Shown piece by piece: positions 1 through 5,646 of a stretch of DNA of 52,165 nt (position 1 is its first letter; every line of letters starts with the position of its first letter). Made by a program: the position numbers and the translations under genes. The notes below the pieces were generated by a model. That model made no database searches. It was not told the origin of the DNA and saw nothing but the letters and a program-made list of their open reading frames with translations. Source of the DNA: a virus; IMG/VR virus record IMGVR_UViG_3300032053_000109, positions 1-52,165 of that record. One strand, written 5' to 3'.

Positions 1-188
1 GTAAAGTTATTATCCTGTCGAATTAGCGGGATAATAGCCTTTATTTGGCCTCCATCCTTAACTCCTATGGTATGATCTTCACCTTGGGAATTTCCAGATA
101 GTACACAGTAGTTTTTCCAGTGCAGGGACTGCCAAAAGTTGGTTGACCTTTCATCGATTTCCTTTGGACTAAGATTTATTATTTCCAT
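1..188 (-). CDS. N-terminal fragment, probably of a FemAB/GNAT-like acyltransferase
   Basis: The frame opens with ATG at 188-186 and stays open to the window edge, giving 62 codons and no stop. The start follows an AAAGGAGCTG ribosome binding site, the style used by most sugar-cluster genes at the other end of the window. The fragment contains LHWKNYCVLSG and then GGQIKAIIPLI, which looks like the beginning of a FemAB-type GNAT domain, where a substrate line is followed by 'G.ivA.lPl'. The C-terminal FemAB-like fragment at 51378-52165 lies in the same direction, so the two may be one gene in a circular genome. The assignment rests on this context and is weak from the sequence alone. Confidence 0.5.
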   Translation of the reverse strand, partial: MEIINLSPKEIDERSTNFWQSLHWKNYCVLSGNSQGEDHTIGVKDGGQIKAIIPLIRQDNNF

Positions 189-242
189 TATCGTAACAGC
201 TCCTTTACAATAAAAAAGTAGTGCTTTTTAAACACAACTTGT

Positions 243-278
243 TAAGATTATTATATAAGATTTTTCAACAATGTCTAA
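243..278 (-). promoter_or_regulatory. Sigma-A-like promoter, candidate late-operon promoter
   Basis: On the minus strand a -35 box TTAGAC (278-273), a 17-base spacer and a perfect -10 box TATAAT (255-250) lie about 55 bases before the ATG at 188. It sits just past the terminator of the preceding early operon. If the genome is circular, this promoter would drive the sugar, packaging, structural and lysis genes. Being a promoter is read from the sequence; the late role is inference. Confidence 0.7.
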
Positions 279-315
279 AAGGTTTTTTGAAAAATAAATA
301 AATATATTTTCACTC

Positions 316-343
316 AAAGAAAAGAGCCTTGATATTAGGCTCC
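316..343 (-). terminator. Rho-independent terminator after the DUF2786 gene
   Basis: On the minus strand a GAGCC...GGCTC stem with a nine-base loop is followed by TTTTCTTT, starting seven bases past the stop codon at 350-352. It separates the early operon from the promoter at 243-278. Confidence 0.75.
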
Positions 344-349
344 TTCAGT

Positions 350-1006
350 TTAGTTGAGTTGTTTATTTAGGCCTAAACTTTTTCCTGCCTTATAACCTTG
401 GTTGAATATGCCTGAATCTCCAGAGCTTCCTAGTCTATTCTTGCATTTGGATGTTCCACCACTGCATTGCCTGTCCTTCTCAGCAATTACGGCCCCATCC
501 TTTACTAACATCAATCCCCAGTTCTCCTTGGCTACCTGTTCAGCGAATTTCTCTCCTAATCCTTTAATGAAACCAGTTGAGTAATCTCCTGAGATGCCTG
601 TGGTATCCTTTCCAGCTTTACGGTAGTCTCTCCTGAGCTTCCTCATTCCTTTGTCCAGAGTATCAACTGCGAAGTTGAATACCGATACCGTGATATCAGT
701 ATCATCTTTGAGGCCGATGAAGCAGAGACCTTTTCTACCTTTATCAATGAGGAGTTCGGTTCTAAAATTTTTGCAGATAACATTGGCGAGTCTCATCATC
801 CAGTAAGTATGGCTTCCTTGTCCTACAAAGGATGTTATGACCTCCTTCTTGGCAGGTTCTAGGTCTTGTACCATTTCCATGTGTATATTATGTTGTGCCA
901 TTAATTTTTGAGCCATTAAGAGTGCGTTCTGTGCCTCCTGCTCAGATGAGTTGTTTCCTGCGAGTGCGAGCATTTTCTTTACCTTGTCAATAATTTTTGT
1001 GTTCAT
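350..1006 (-). CDS. DUF2786 domain phage protein
   Basis: This 218-residue protein begins with a clear DUF2786 domain at about residues 5-45: KVKKMLALAGN, then EQEAQNALLMAQKLMAQHNI. This matches the family pattern of a 'LLALA..........A...A..LM..h.i' helix pair. The remainder (about 55-210) fits the companion domain usually fused to DUF2786 in phages (DUF7168), with a GKGMRKLRRDYRKAG-like basic helix region near residue 120. The function of the family is unknown; proteins of this type are common in phages and mobile elements. The start is supported by AAAGGAGGATATATT upstream. It is the last gene of the left early operon, followed by the terminator at 316-343. Confidence 0.8.
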   Translation of the reverse strand: MNTKIIDKVKKMLALAGNNSSEQEAQNALLMAQKLMAQHNIHMEMVQDLEPAKKEVITSFVGQGSHTYWMMRLANVICKNFRTELLIDKGRKGLCFIGLKDDTDITVSVFNFAVDTLDKGMRKLRRDYRKAGKDTTGISGDYSTGFIKGLGEKFAEQVAKENWGLMLVKDGAVIAEKDRQCSGGTSKCKNRLGSSGDSGIFNQGYKAGKSLGLNKQLN

Positions 1007-1051
1007 AATATATCCTCCTTTAAATTAGCGGGGCCGTTGCCCCAGTTTATA

Positions 1052-1264
1052 TTAGTTGTTTTCTTCCCAGTCCCAGCTATTGCAGTTGGTGTTGTTCATT
1101 ATATAATCGAATACCTCGGATTTCTTTACCTTTGAACGATCAACCTTGAATCCGTTACCTCTGAGGTCTCTAATTGCAGCTTTCTTGGTTGTTTGACTAA
1201 TTTCTACGATTTTCTTTTTGTTGTTGTCATAAGGGTCGGTTACGATTGCTTTGAATTTGATCAT
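1052..1264 (-). CDS. Small hypothetical protein, 70 aa
   Basis: I do not recognise this protein. It starts with a beta-rich segment (MIKFKAIVTDPYD), followed by a basic stretch (NNKKKIVEISQTTKKAAIRDLR) and an acidic, Trp-containing tail (SWDWEENN). The ribosome binding site TAAGGAGGAACC is strong and includes the TAA stop of the preceding 51-residue gene, so the two genes are probably translationally coupled. No transmembrane segment or metal-binding motif is visible. It belongs to the operon driven by the promoter at 1466-1494. Confidence 0.6.
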   Translation of the reverse strand: MIKFKAIVTDPYDNNKKKIVEISQTTKKAAIRDLRGNGFKVDRSKVKKSEVFDYIMNNTNCNSWDWEENN

Positions 1265-1277
1265 TTTCGGTTCCTCC

Positions 1278-1433
1278 TTATATATTAGTGTACGTTAACG
1301 TGTCATTTTTAGGATTATAAATAGCAACAACCTCTTCTGTTGCTACGTTTATAGCTATATACTTTTTACCAAGTTCCCATCTGATAGTGCTTCCTACTTT
1401 TTCTTCTATCTCCTTAGTTAGTTTTTTTATCAT
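1278..1433 (-). CDS. Small hypothetical protein, 51 aa
   Basis: A 51-codon frame starts at the ATG at 1433-1431 with a perfect TAAGGAGGACACGAAA leader and ends in TAA at 1280-1278, inside the ribosome binding site of the next gene. The predicted protein starts MIKKLTKEIEEKVGSTIRW and continues as a basic alpha/beta sequence (GKKYIAINVATEEVVAIYN). I do not recognise the family. Support comes from the good ribosome binding site, the strong promoter immediately upstream and the tight coupling with the 70-residue gene. Confidence 0.6.
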   Translation of the reverse strand: MIKKLTKEIEEKVGSTIRWELGKKYIAINVATEEVVAIYNPKNDTLTYTNI

Positions 1434-1440
1434 TTTCGTG

Positions 1441-1509
1441 TCCTCCTTAAATTTGAGTATAATTAATTATATGATATTATGAGTGACTTGTAAATGATTT
1501 ATCCCAAAG
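1441..1509 (-). promoter_or_regulatory. Duplicated promoter block, copy A
   Basis: On the minus strand there is -35 TTTACA (1494-1489), a 17-base spacer and -10 TATAAT (1471-1466), leading straight into the AGGAGG of the 51-residue gene. The 69-base block is identical to 2402-2470. Upstream the motif CTTTGGGATAAATCA is shared, with one change, by the plus-strand promoter at 22336-22378. Confidence 0.85.
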
Positions 1510-1530
1510 TTTCTCAAAAATCTTTTTACG

Positions 1531-1559
1531 CACAAAAGAGACCTTATGTTCAGGTCCCT
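1531..1559 (-). terminator. Rho-independent terminator
   Basis: On the minus strand a GGGACC...GGTCTC stem (one G-U pair) with a nine-base loop is followed by TTTTGTG, just after the 60-residue gene. It isolates that operon from the promoter at 1441-1509. Confidence 0.6.
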
Positions 1560-1570
1560 GATGGTAAGAG

Positions 1571-1753
1571 TTAGGGGAGAGTTATTCGAATTTTATCCTC
1601 CCCAAGGATGGTTGTTAAAAATAAATCTCCTTCCTCCAAGGTTTGTTCCAGGAATTCTCTTATCATGGTGTAACCAGTGAAGTCAACTACGATGGTTCGA
1701 TTCTTGGTTAGTTCATTTAGCAGGTCCTCAAGGTAGATATTTACCTTACTCAT
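1571..1753 (-). CDS. Small hypothetical protein, 60 aa
   Basis: I do not recognise this 60-residue acidic protein (MSKVNIYLEDLLNELTKN, then TIVVDFTGYTMIREFLEQTL and LGEDKIRITLP). The start lies one base past the stop of the SAP/HTH protein, within an AGGAGGTGAAATAAT leader that overlaps the end of that gene, so translation is probably coupled. A terminator follows at 1531-1559. The alternating helical and beta segments suggest a small globular protein; there are no catalytic or metal-binding signatures. Confidence 0.55.
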   Translation of the reverse strand: MSKVNIYLEDLLNELTKNRTIVVDFTGYTMIREFLEQTLEEGDLFLTTILGEDKIRITLP

Positions 1754-1754
1754 A

Positions 1755-2138
1755 TTATTTCACCTCCTCTTCTTCTAATGTCTTTATCATGTCGAATTCT
1801 TTTTGATTCCAGCTCCAGACGCCTTCTCCTCTTGTATATCCTTTGTTACGAAGTTTACGGCGGGTTGATTTTTCAGTGAGTTCCCAGGCAGTGGCAAGGT
1901 CCTTAAGGTAAAATCTAATTTCTTCAGTTGGCTCGATTGGTTCCTTTGTTTTGGTGGCCATTACCCTGTCGGTTAATTCCTTTATGATTTCCTCTTCTGT
2001 GATTTCTTCTTCCTTATTGAGTAAACCTTCTACCTTAACTGTTAATTCACCTTTTGTCATTGTCCAGATACCTTTGATTTTCAAATCCTTTGCCATTGCC
2101 TGTAGTTGAGTTAGTTTCATTTCCTGTAAATTAATCAT
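1755..2138 (-). CDS. SAP/Rho_N-like protein with C-terminal HTH-like domain
   Basis: This 127-residue protein has an N-terminal SAP or Rho_N-like helical segment (residues 1-42: LTQLQAMAKDLKIKGIW, then TKGELTVKVEGLL), typical of small nucleic-acid-binding modules. An acidic linker (43-70) leads to a C-terminal domain (about 75-127) of the form 'FYLKDLATAWELTEKSTRRK...LRNKGY...VWSW'. The same C-terminal domain recurs in the proteins at 5114-5479 and 21894-22325, so it is a paralogous family within this phage. It is probably DNA- or RNA-binding. The ribosome binding site AAAAGGAGG lies immediately downstream of the hammerhead ribozyme, so this message may begin at a self-cleaved 5' end. Confidence 0.6.
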   Translation of the reverse strand: MINLQEMKLTQLQAMAKDLKIKGIWTMTKGELTVKVEGLLNKEEEITEEEIIKELTDRVMATKTKEPIEPTEEIRFYLKDLATAWELTEKSTRRKLRNKGYTRGEGVWSWNQKEFDMIKTLEEEEVK

Positions 2139-2155
2139 TTTGAATTCCTCCTTTT

Positions 2156-2203
2156 AGTCTCATCAGTTACCGCTATACGGTAAGACCCCGAAGGGTTTCG
2201 ACT
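2156..2203 (-). ncRNA. Type II hammerhead ribozyme
   Basis: Read on the minus strand, the full hammerhead core is present in circularly permuted order. AGUC (stem II 3' side) is followed by GAA, then ACCC-UUCG-GGGU (closed stem III with the A15.1-U16.1 pair), then cleavage base C17. A closed stem I UUACCG-UAUAG-CGGUAA follows, then CUGAUGA and GACU (stem II 5' side, with the usual G10.1-C11.1 pair). Stem II is the open helix, which makes this type II. Cleavage is expected between positions 2184 and 2183. The element begins at the TAA stop of the upstream 63-residue gene and ends at the AAAAGGAGG of the downstream gene, so it would cut the polycistronic mRNA between them. Upstream UUUU could extend stem II with the AAAA next to the ribosome binding site, leaving a 5' bulge able to contact loop I. 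Confidence 0.88.
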
Positions 2204-2394
2204 TAGTATAAAACATACCATCTTTTTCCCTTTAATTCAGGCCTAATCCTTAATATTTTATTATTTACCAAATCATTAAGTTCCTTCTGGTCTATTCCTA
2301 AAGATTCCTTAACTCCCTTAGCTGACATTACTGAATTAATTCCGAATTGGTTATTTTTTACTAAAAGCTCTATTACCTGATTTCTTGTTTTCAT
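2203..2394 (-). CDS. Small winged-helix-like hypothetical protein, 63 aa
   Basis: I do not recognise the exact family. The 63-residue sequence has three helical segments (TRNQVIELLVKNNQ, VMSAKGVKESLGI, DQKELNDLVNNKILR) and ends in a possible beta wing (LKGKRWYVLY). That arrangement is typical of a small winged helix DNA-binding protein, so a regulatory role is likely but unproven. The start is supported by TAAGGAGGAACCGAAA. It is the first gene after the duplicated promoter at 2427-2455, and its stop codon touches the hammerhead ribozyme. Confidence 0.6.
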   Translation of the reverse strand: MKTRNQVIELLVKNNQFGINSVMSAKGVKESLGIDQKELNDLVNNKILRIRPELKGKRWYVLY

Positions 2395-2401
2395 TTTCGG
2401 T

Positions 2402-2470
2402 TCCTCCTTAAATTTGAGTATAATTAATTATATGATATTATGAGTGACTTGTAAATGATTTATCCCAAAG
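2402..2470 (-). promoter_or_regulatory. Duplicated promoter block, copy B
   Basis: This is a 69-base exact repeat of 1441-1509 with -35 TTTACA (2455-2450), 17-base spacer and -10 TATAAT (2432-2427). Just upstream, 2467-2486 holds a perfect AAAGATT...AATCTTT inverted repeat with loop TTTGAG. In copy A the corresponding loop is its reverse complement, CTCAAA. Confidence 0.85.
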
Positions 2471-2491
2471 ATTTTTGAGAATCTTTTTATG

Positions 2492-2524
2492 GACAAAGAG
2501 AAAGCCCCTATTAAGGAGCCTTTA
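2492..2524 (-). terminator. Probable terminator after the Spo0E-like gene
   Basis: On the minus strand AAAG(G)CTCC and GGGGCTTT form a stem with one bulged G and one G-U pair around a six-base loop, followed by CTCTTTG. It is weaker than the other terminators but lies where one is expected, between the Spo0E-like frame and the next promoter. Confidence 0.5.
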
Positions 2525-2534
2525 GAGAGATAAA

Positions 2535-2803
2535 TTATTTTTGAATCATCTTCATCTTAACATTGATTAACTTATCCAGCTCCTGAGAAACCTTTAAGGT
2601 AGTAATAGAGTCAAGTCCTTTGTCCACAGATAGTTTATCAAATTTGACATAATTTCATTTAACTTATTTCTTGCTTCTTTTAACGCTCTTTGCTTTTTAG
2701 CAATCCTATTTATATCTTTTTTGTTGCAATATATTTCATGTCGAATGTCAGACAACTCTCTTTGAAGCTTTTCTTTGATTAGTTCTATAGTTTCTTTCTT
2801 CAT
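2535..2803 (-). CDS. Spo0E-like protein split by a -1 frame change
   Basis: The zero frame (2594-2803) starts with MKKETIELIKEKLQRELSD, a charged coiled coil, and reaches EARNKLNEIMSN before running into an unrelated 15-residue tail. The -1 frame continues instead as DKLSVDKGLDSITTL, then KVSQELDKLIN, and stops at 2537-2535. SQELDxLI is the diagnostic motif of the Spo0E family of aspartyl-phosphate phosphatases, which dephosphorylate Spo0A~P and delay sporulation, and the preceding helix also fits. The two frames meet at A AAT TTG (2645-2639), a heptamer of the X XXY YYZ type that permits -1 slippage. A one-base loss in a T run would look the same. The -1 frame has no start of its own because a TGA lies directly upstream of the heptamer. 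Only the C-terminal family match is firm; programmed frameshifting is a hypothesis. Confidence 0.65.
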
Positions 2804-2826
2804 ACTCTACCTCCATTATTTTATAC

Positions 2827-3168
2827 TTAGAATTTACATGCAAACTTATCACATCGTATAACGTTATCATTTCCAACGTCTGTTCCAAACTCAATGTTTT
2901 CTGCGCTACACGACGGTATTTCGTTTACGCAATCATTGCATAAATTATTCTTTTCAAATAAACAAATTCGTGAAATATTGCTTATGTCAATACTTTGGTT
3001 GCTTGTAACAAATTCTTTACTCGTATCTAATGATATTGAGTTTTCGGTAAATGTTCGTAACCTTCCCGAAAAATAAAAGGGTCTGCCATTCATATCTCCA
3101 TTTACAGTTTTTACCCAAACAATATCGTCCCTTTCAAATACTTGATTATTAATTTTTATACAAATCAT
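2827..3168 (-). CDS. Hypothetical protein with C-terminal Cys cluster
   Basis: This 113-residue protein has a beta-rich N-terminal half (KINNQVFERDDIVWVKTVNG and YFSGRLRTFTENSISLD), suggestive of a small barrel. The C-terminal segment is Cys-rich (CNDCVNEIPSC, then IRCDKFACKF). The C-x2-C, C and C-x4-C spacing suggests a zinc-binding knuckle. I do not recognise a named family. The start is supported by a GGAGGTATGAAAA leader. It lies upstream of the Spo0E-like gene in the same direction with a 23-base gap, so the two are probably co-transcribed. Confidence 0.55.
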   Translation of the reverse strand: MICIKINNQVFERDDIVWVKTVNGDMNGRPFYFSGRLRTFTENSISLDTSKEFVTSNQSIDISNISRICLFEKNNLCNDCVNEIPSCSAENIEFGTDVGNDNVIRCDKFACKF

Positions 3169-3195
3169 TTTTCATACCTCCATCATAATTTTAAT

Positions 3196-3280
3196 TTAAT
3201 CCTGCTTTATCAATCTCATATAATCGCAATCAAGTCTGTGTGTATTACTACCGTTGCAAAGGTTACATACATAATCTCAT
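3196..3280 (-). pseudogene. Possible frameshifted zinc-ribbon microprotein
   Basis: A strong AGGAGGTAAGAACAA leader precedes ATG at 3280-3278, but the frame stops after five codons. One base over, the sequence reads YVCNLCNGSNTHRL, then DCDYMRLIKQD and a stop at 3196, a plausible C-x2-C...H...C zinc ribbon. Removing one T from the TT early in the frame would join them. It could be a decayed gene, an assembly indel, or chance. The surrounding 3169-3333 otherwise holds only an extended -10 promoter (TGGTATAAT at about 3317-3325) on the minus strand. Confidence 0.25.
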
Positions 3281-3333
3281 TTGTTCTTACCTCCTATTTG
3301 TAGTATACATCTATTATACCATAAACAAAGTTC

Positions 3334-3729
3334 TTACCTAAGAAGAATCTTCTCTACCTCTAAATCTATGCAGGATGTTTCTGAGTAGGTTCTTGATAAT
3401 AACATTTTAATTTCCTGATTTTCAGCTTTCAACCTATCAACTTCCGCTTCGGCTTTTTCGGCACTAGCAGCCAACGATTTATGAGATTCCATACTTTCTA
3501 ACCATTCGAGTTTTATCTCTAGATACTCATTTCTTTCAACTAACGCATCATGTTCGTTGACGCATTTGATTATGTGTTCAGCATCAGGCATACAGGTTGA
3601 GTAATCACAAAAATCTTTATGGTACATTGCTGCTACCCGCCTGTCTTTAGCATCTTCTATATACCTTCTGTAGTTATCCATTACATCCCTACTATGTGCT
3701 ATCTTCCAGGGTCTAGGGCTAAGGTTCAT
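3334..3729 (-). CDS. Conserved phage protein with C-terminal coiled coil
   Basis: The first 75 residues match a pattern frequent in phage proteins of unknown function: 'PW....' near residue 7, 'IEDAKDRRVAAMY' at about 24-36, 'DAEHI' and 'CVNEHDALVE' at about 49-65. Residues 65-115 form a charged coiled coil (VERNEYLEIKLEWLESM and KAEAEVDRLKAENQEIKMLL). The molecular function is not known. The start follows a GGAGGTAACAAG leader. The neighbours are small unknown early genes, suggesting a host-takeover or replication accessory role, but this is only context. Confidence 0.6.
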   Translation of the reverse strand: MNLSPRPWKIAHSRDVMDNYRRYIEDAKDRRVAAMYHKDFCDYSTCMPDAEHIIKCVNEHDALVERNEYLEIKLEWLESMESHKSLAASAEKAEAEVDRLKAENQEIKMLLSRTYSETSCIDLEVEKILLR

Positions 3730-3809
3730 CTTGTTACCTCCACTTTCAAATTTTATTCTTACATAATATTATATTCTATATCCTTCCAAAAGTACACCAG
3801 CTAATTCTC

Positions 3810-3959
3810 CTATTTTAACCTTCTCAGCGGAGGGTATTCCTCCTCTTCTTCCTTATAAGGTATTATATCCCTATTTCTTTCTGCATGTACTCCTAGGTAA
3901 TATCCAAGATAGATACAGATAGCCATAATTACTGCAAATCCTATTAGTTGAGTAGTCAT
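3810..3959 (-). CDS. Small single-span membrane protein, 49 aa
   Basis: The frame starts at ATG 3959-3957, overlapping the TGA stop of the upstream glucosaminidase gene as ATGA, and ends in TAG at 3812-3810. Residues 4-22 (LIGFAVIMAICIYLGYYLG) form one transmembrane helix, followed by a charged, acidic cytoplasmic tail (PYKEEEEEYPPLRRLK). An AAAGGAGGTAACAG ribosome binding site lies inside the upstream gene. Coupling to a membrane-anchored cell-wall hydrolase suggests a partner or spanin-like role, which is speculative. Confidence 0.6.
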   Translation of the reverse strand: MTTQLIGFAVIMAICIYLGYYLGVHAERNRDIIPYKEEEEEYPPLRRLK

Positions 3960-4828
3960 TCTGTTACCTCCTTTGTCATTTGATTGTAGCTTTTAGTTAC
4001 CTTGACAGGCCATTCATCATTGTTCATTCCAAACATGCCATTCTGATAGTCATTGGTAGGTGCGTACTTTGAGGCTATTTTGGTTATGTCAGTAAAGCCT
4101 TGTGCGATATAGTATTGTGAAAGATTCCTGACTAATTCCTTCATAGATGCTTCCACAGTAGGGAAATCTATGTAGCGTCCAGTCTTAGGATATTTGCAAC
4201 CCTTGTACCAGTTTAACCCACCTACATTATTATGGTTGATAAGCAACGGGCTATCACAGTTGAGCCCTACCTCTTGAAGTATAATGGATGCAGTCATCAT
4301 AGCTGATACCGGAGGATTCTGAGATTTACAAAGTCTATATAGTATCAGGCCTTTATCGCTAAGCTTACCCTTGAACCTCTTATTTATCACAGTAACCACC
4401 TTGTCATAATCATCCTCAGAGGGTAACTCTATTTTAGAAGAGGGATTAGATTTTATCTTAACCACAGGAATGGGCTCGGGTTCTTTGGCTGCAGGTACAG
4501 GAGTAGGGATAGTCTTTTGAGGGTCATTCCAAATATGGGGTGAAGCCCAACTCATGGATTCGGAATAAGAGCTGAGATAAATGATGCAAGCGAATATGGC
4601 CACTAGAATTAATATTGCTATAAACATATGTTTAATAGTTTCAACTGCCTTATTTGGCTTCCTACGTCTTCTAGGGTTGGTTCTACGTTCTATAGTATTG
4701 TACATTTTACTATGAAGCTCATCCACTCTCTTGGAATCTTTAAAAGTTTCCACAATAAAAGCAAAAGGATTATATATGAGAGACCCTCCTTTTACTATCC
4801 AGAATTTTTGTTTTAAAGATGTGTTCAT
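3956..4828 (-). CDS. Membrane-anchored GH73-like glucosaminidase
   Basis: Residues of the N-terminal third are basic (TNPRRRRKPNKA), followed by one transmembrane helix at about 69-89 (MFIAILILVAIFACIIYL), a Pro/Glu-rich spacer (TPVPAAKEPEPIPVV) and a C-terminal hydrolase domain from about 140. That domain carries ASIILQEVGLNCDSPLL with a candidate catalytic Glu, then NHNNVGGLNWYKGC, 'RYIDFPTVEASM' and 'YIAQGFTDITKIASKYAP'. This matches FlgJ/LytG-type N-acetylglucosaminidases that cut peptidoglycan. It lies among early genes, far from the amidase/holin pair. The exact start is unsure: ATG at 4828 overlaps the upstream gene by 59 bases with no clear ribosome binding site, while an AAAGGAGGG lies at the end of that gene and could serve a later GTG. 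Confidence 0.7.
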   Translation of the reverse strand: MNTSLKQKFWIVKGGSLIYNPFAFIVETFKDSKRVDELHSKMYNTIERRTNPRRRRKPNKAVETIKHMFIAILILVAIFACIIYLSSYSESMSWASPHIWNDPQKTIPTPVPAAKEPEPIPVVKIKSNPSSKIELPSEDDYDKVVTVINKRFKGKLSDKGLILYRLCKSQNPPVSAMMTASIILQEVGLNCDSPLLINHNNVGGLNWYKGCKYPKTGRYIDFPTVEASMKELVRNLSQYYIAQGFTDITKIASKYAPTNDYQNGMFGMNNDEWPVKVTKSYNQMTKEVTE

Positions 4829-4970
4829 CAATTAGAATTTCATAGGCCTTTTGTAAATAGATAGCAGCATCAATCTCATATACATCCTTTGCATACTCTT
4901 GCATCTGCCTGGCAACTCTTAACTTCTCCAATAAGTCGTTCATTGTTGCTTTTACATCTTCATACTTCAT
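4770..4970 (-). CDS. Small hypothetical protein, 66 aa
   Basis: I chose ATG at 4970-4968 because it follows TGAGGAGGATATACAT; an upstream in-frame Met at 5066 lacks a ribosome binding site. The 66-residue product is helical and charged (KYEDVKATMNDLLEKLRVA, then YLQKAYEILIDEHIF), with no recognised motif. Its 3' end overlaps the start region of the glucosaminidase gene in another frame, so the two are probably translated in a coupled way. Confidence 0.5.
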   Translation of the reverse strand: MKYEDVKATMNDLLEKLRVARQMQEYAKDVYEIDAAIYLQKAYEILIDEHIFKTKILDSKRRVSHI

Positions 4971-5113
4971 ATGTATATCCTCCTCAGGATTTAGAATCAG
5001 TCTTATTATATCATTTCTACTTATAGGCTGTAAACAAGCAAAATCACACAACAAAAAAGATAGCATAAGCTACCTTTTTCTGAGGTGATACGTTATGTGA
5101 AGTATGTTACTTC

Positions 5114-5479
5114 CTATTTTTTCTTCTTTTTCTTTTTTGAAACTACTGCTTTAGGAGCTTCTTCTTCTCCATCTTCTTCGCCATCTTCTCCATCTTCGTC
5201 AGGTGATTGTTCCACAGGAGGTTTTGATGCTTTTGATGCCTTAACTGGAGGATTCTTTTTGTTCTCTATATAAGTAGTTAGCAATGTATCAATCTTCTCG
5301 AGTTCATCAGAATCACTAGGCCATTCATACTTTGTCTTAGGACCAAACCCAGTTGCATCAGCAATTTTAGGAGCAGCGAATCCTCCCTTTCTAAGTATTA
5401 TCCTAATAGTTTTAGATTCCAAATTGTATTCAGTTGCAAGATCTTCGATTCCTACCATTGTTATTTCTTTTTTAGCCAT
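5114..5479 (-). CDS. HTH-like phage protein with acidic and poly-Lys tail
   Basis: The start is taken at ATG 5479-5477 (MAKKEITMVG), behind AAGGTGGTAATTGGTA. Residues 8-60 carry the domain shared with the proteins at 1755-2138 and 21894-22325: 'GIEDLATEYNLESKTIRIILRKGGF...YEWP'. Next comes a Pro/Lys linker, a run of Asp/Glu/Gly (DEDGEDGEEDGEEEAP) and a C-terminal run of seven lysines. The charge-segregated tail may mediate interaction with DNA or a partner. It is transcribed from the strong promoter at 5511-5539. The biochemical function is unknown. Confidence 0.6.
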   Translation of the reverse strand: MAKKEITMVGIEDLATEYNLESKTIRIILRKGGFAAPKIADATGFGPKTKYEWPSDSDELEKIDTLLTTYIENKKNPPVKASKASKPPVEQSPDEDGEDGEEDGEEEAPKAVVSKKKKKKK

Positions 5480-5510
5480 TACCAATTACCACCTTTTCTC
5501 TTTTTCTTTT

Positions 5511-5549
5511 ATTATACGATAATGTTTGAACTTTGTAAATGACCAAATT
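5511..5549 (-). promoter_or_regulatory. Strong early promoter
   Basis: On the minus strand: -35 TTTACA (5539-5534), 17-base spacer, -10 TATAAT (5516-5511). The upstream GAGAATTTGGTCA recurs almost exactly before the promoter at 9608-9636. Confidence 0.85.
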
Positions 5550-5622
5550 CTCAGGATAAAATAATGGGGGTTTTTATACCTTAAATTAGTAGAATAGGGG
5601 TAGTAAGGACCTTCTATGGTTG

Positions 5623-5646
5623 AAAAAGTACCCTGCTACTTTTTTT
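5623..5646. terminator. Bidirectional terminator hairpin
   Basis: AAAAAGTA and TACTTTTT form an eight-base stem around a six-base loop, with T runs on both strands. It follows the 5712-6386 gene on the minus strand. The rest of 5550-5711 shows no convincing gene. Confidence 0.6.
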
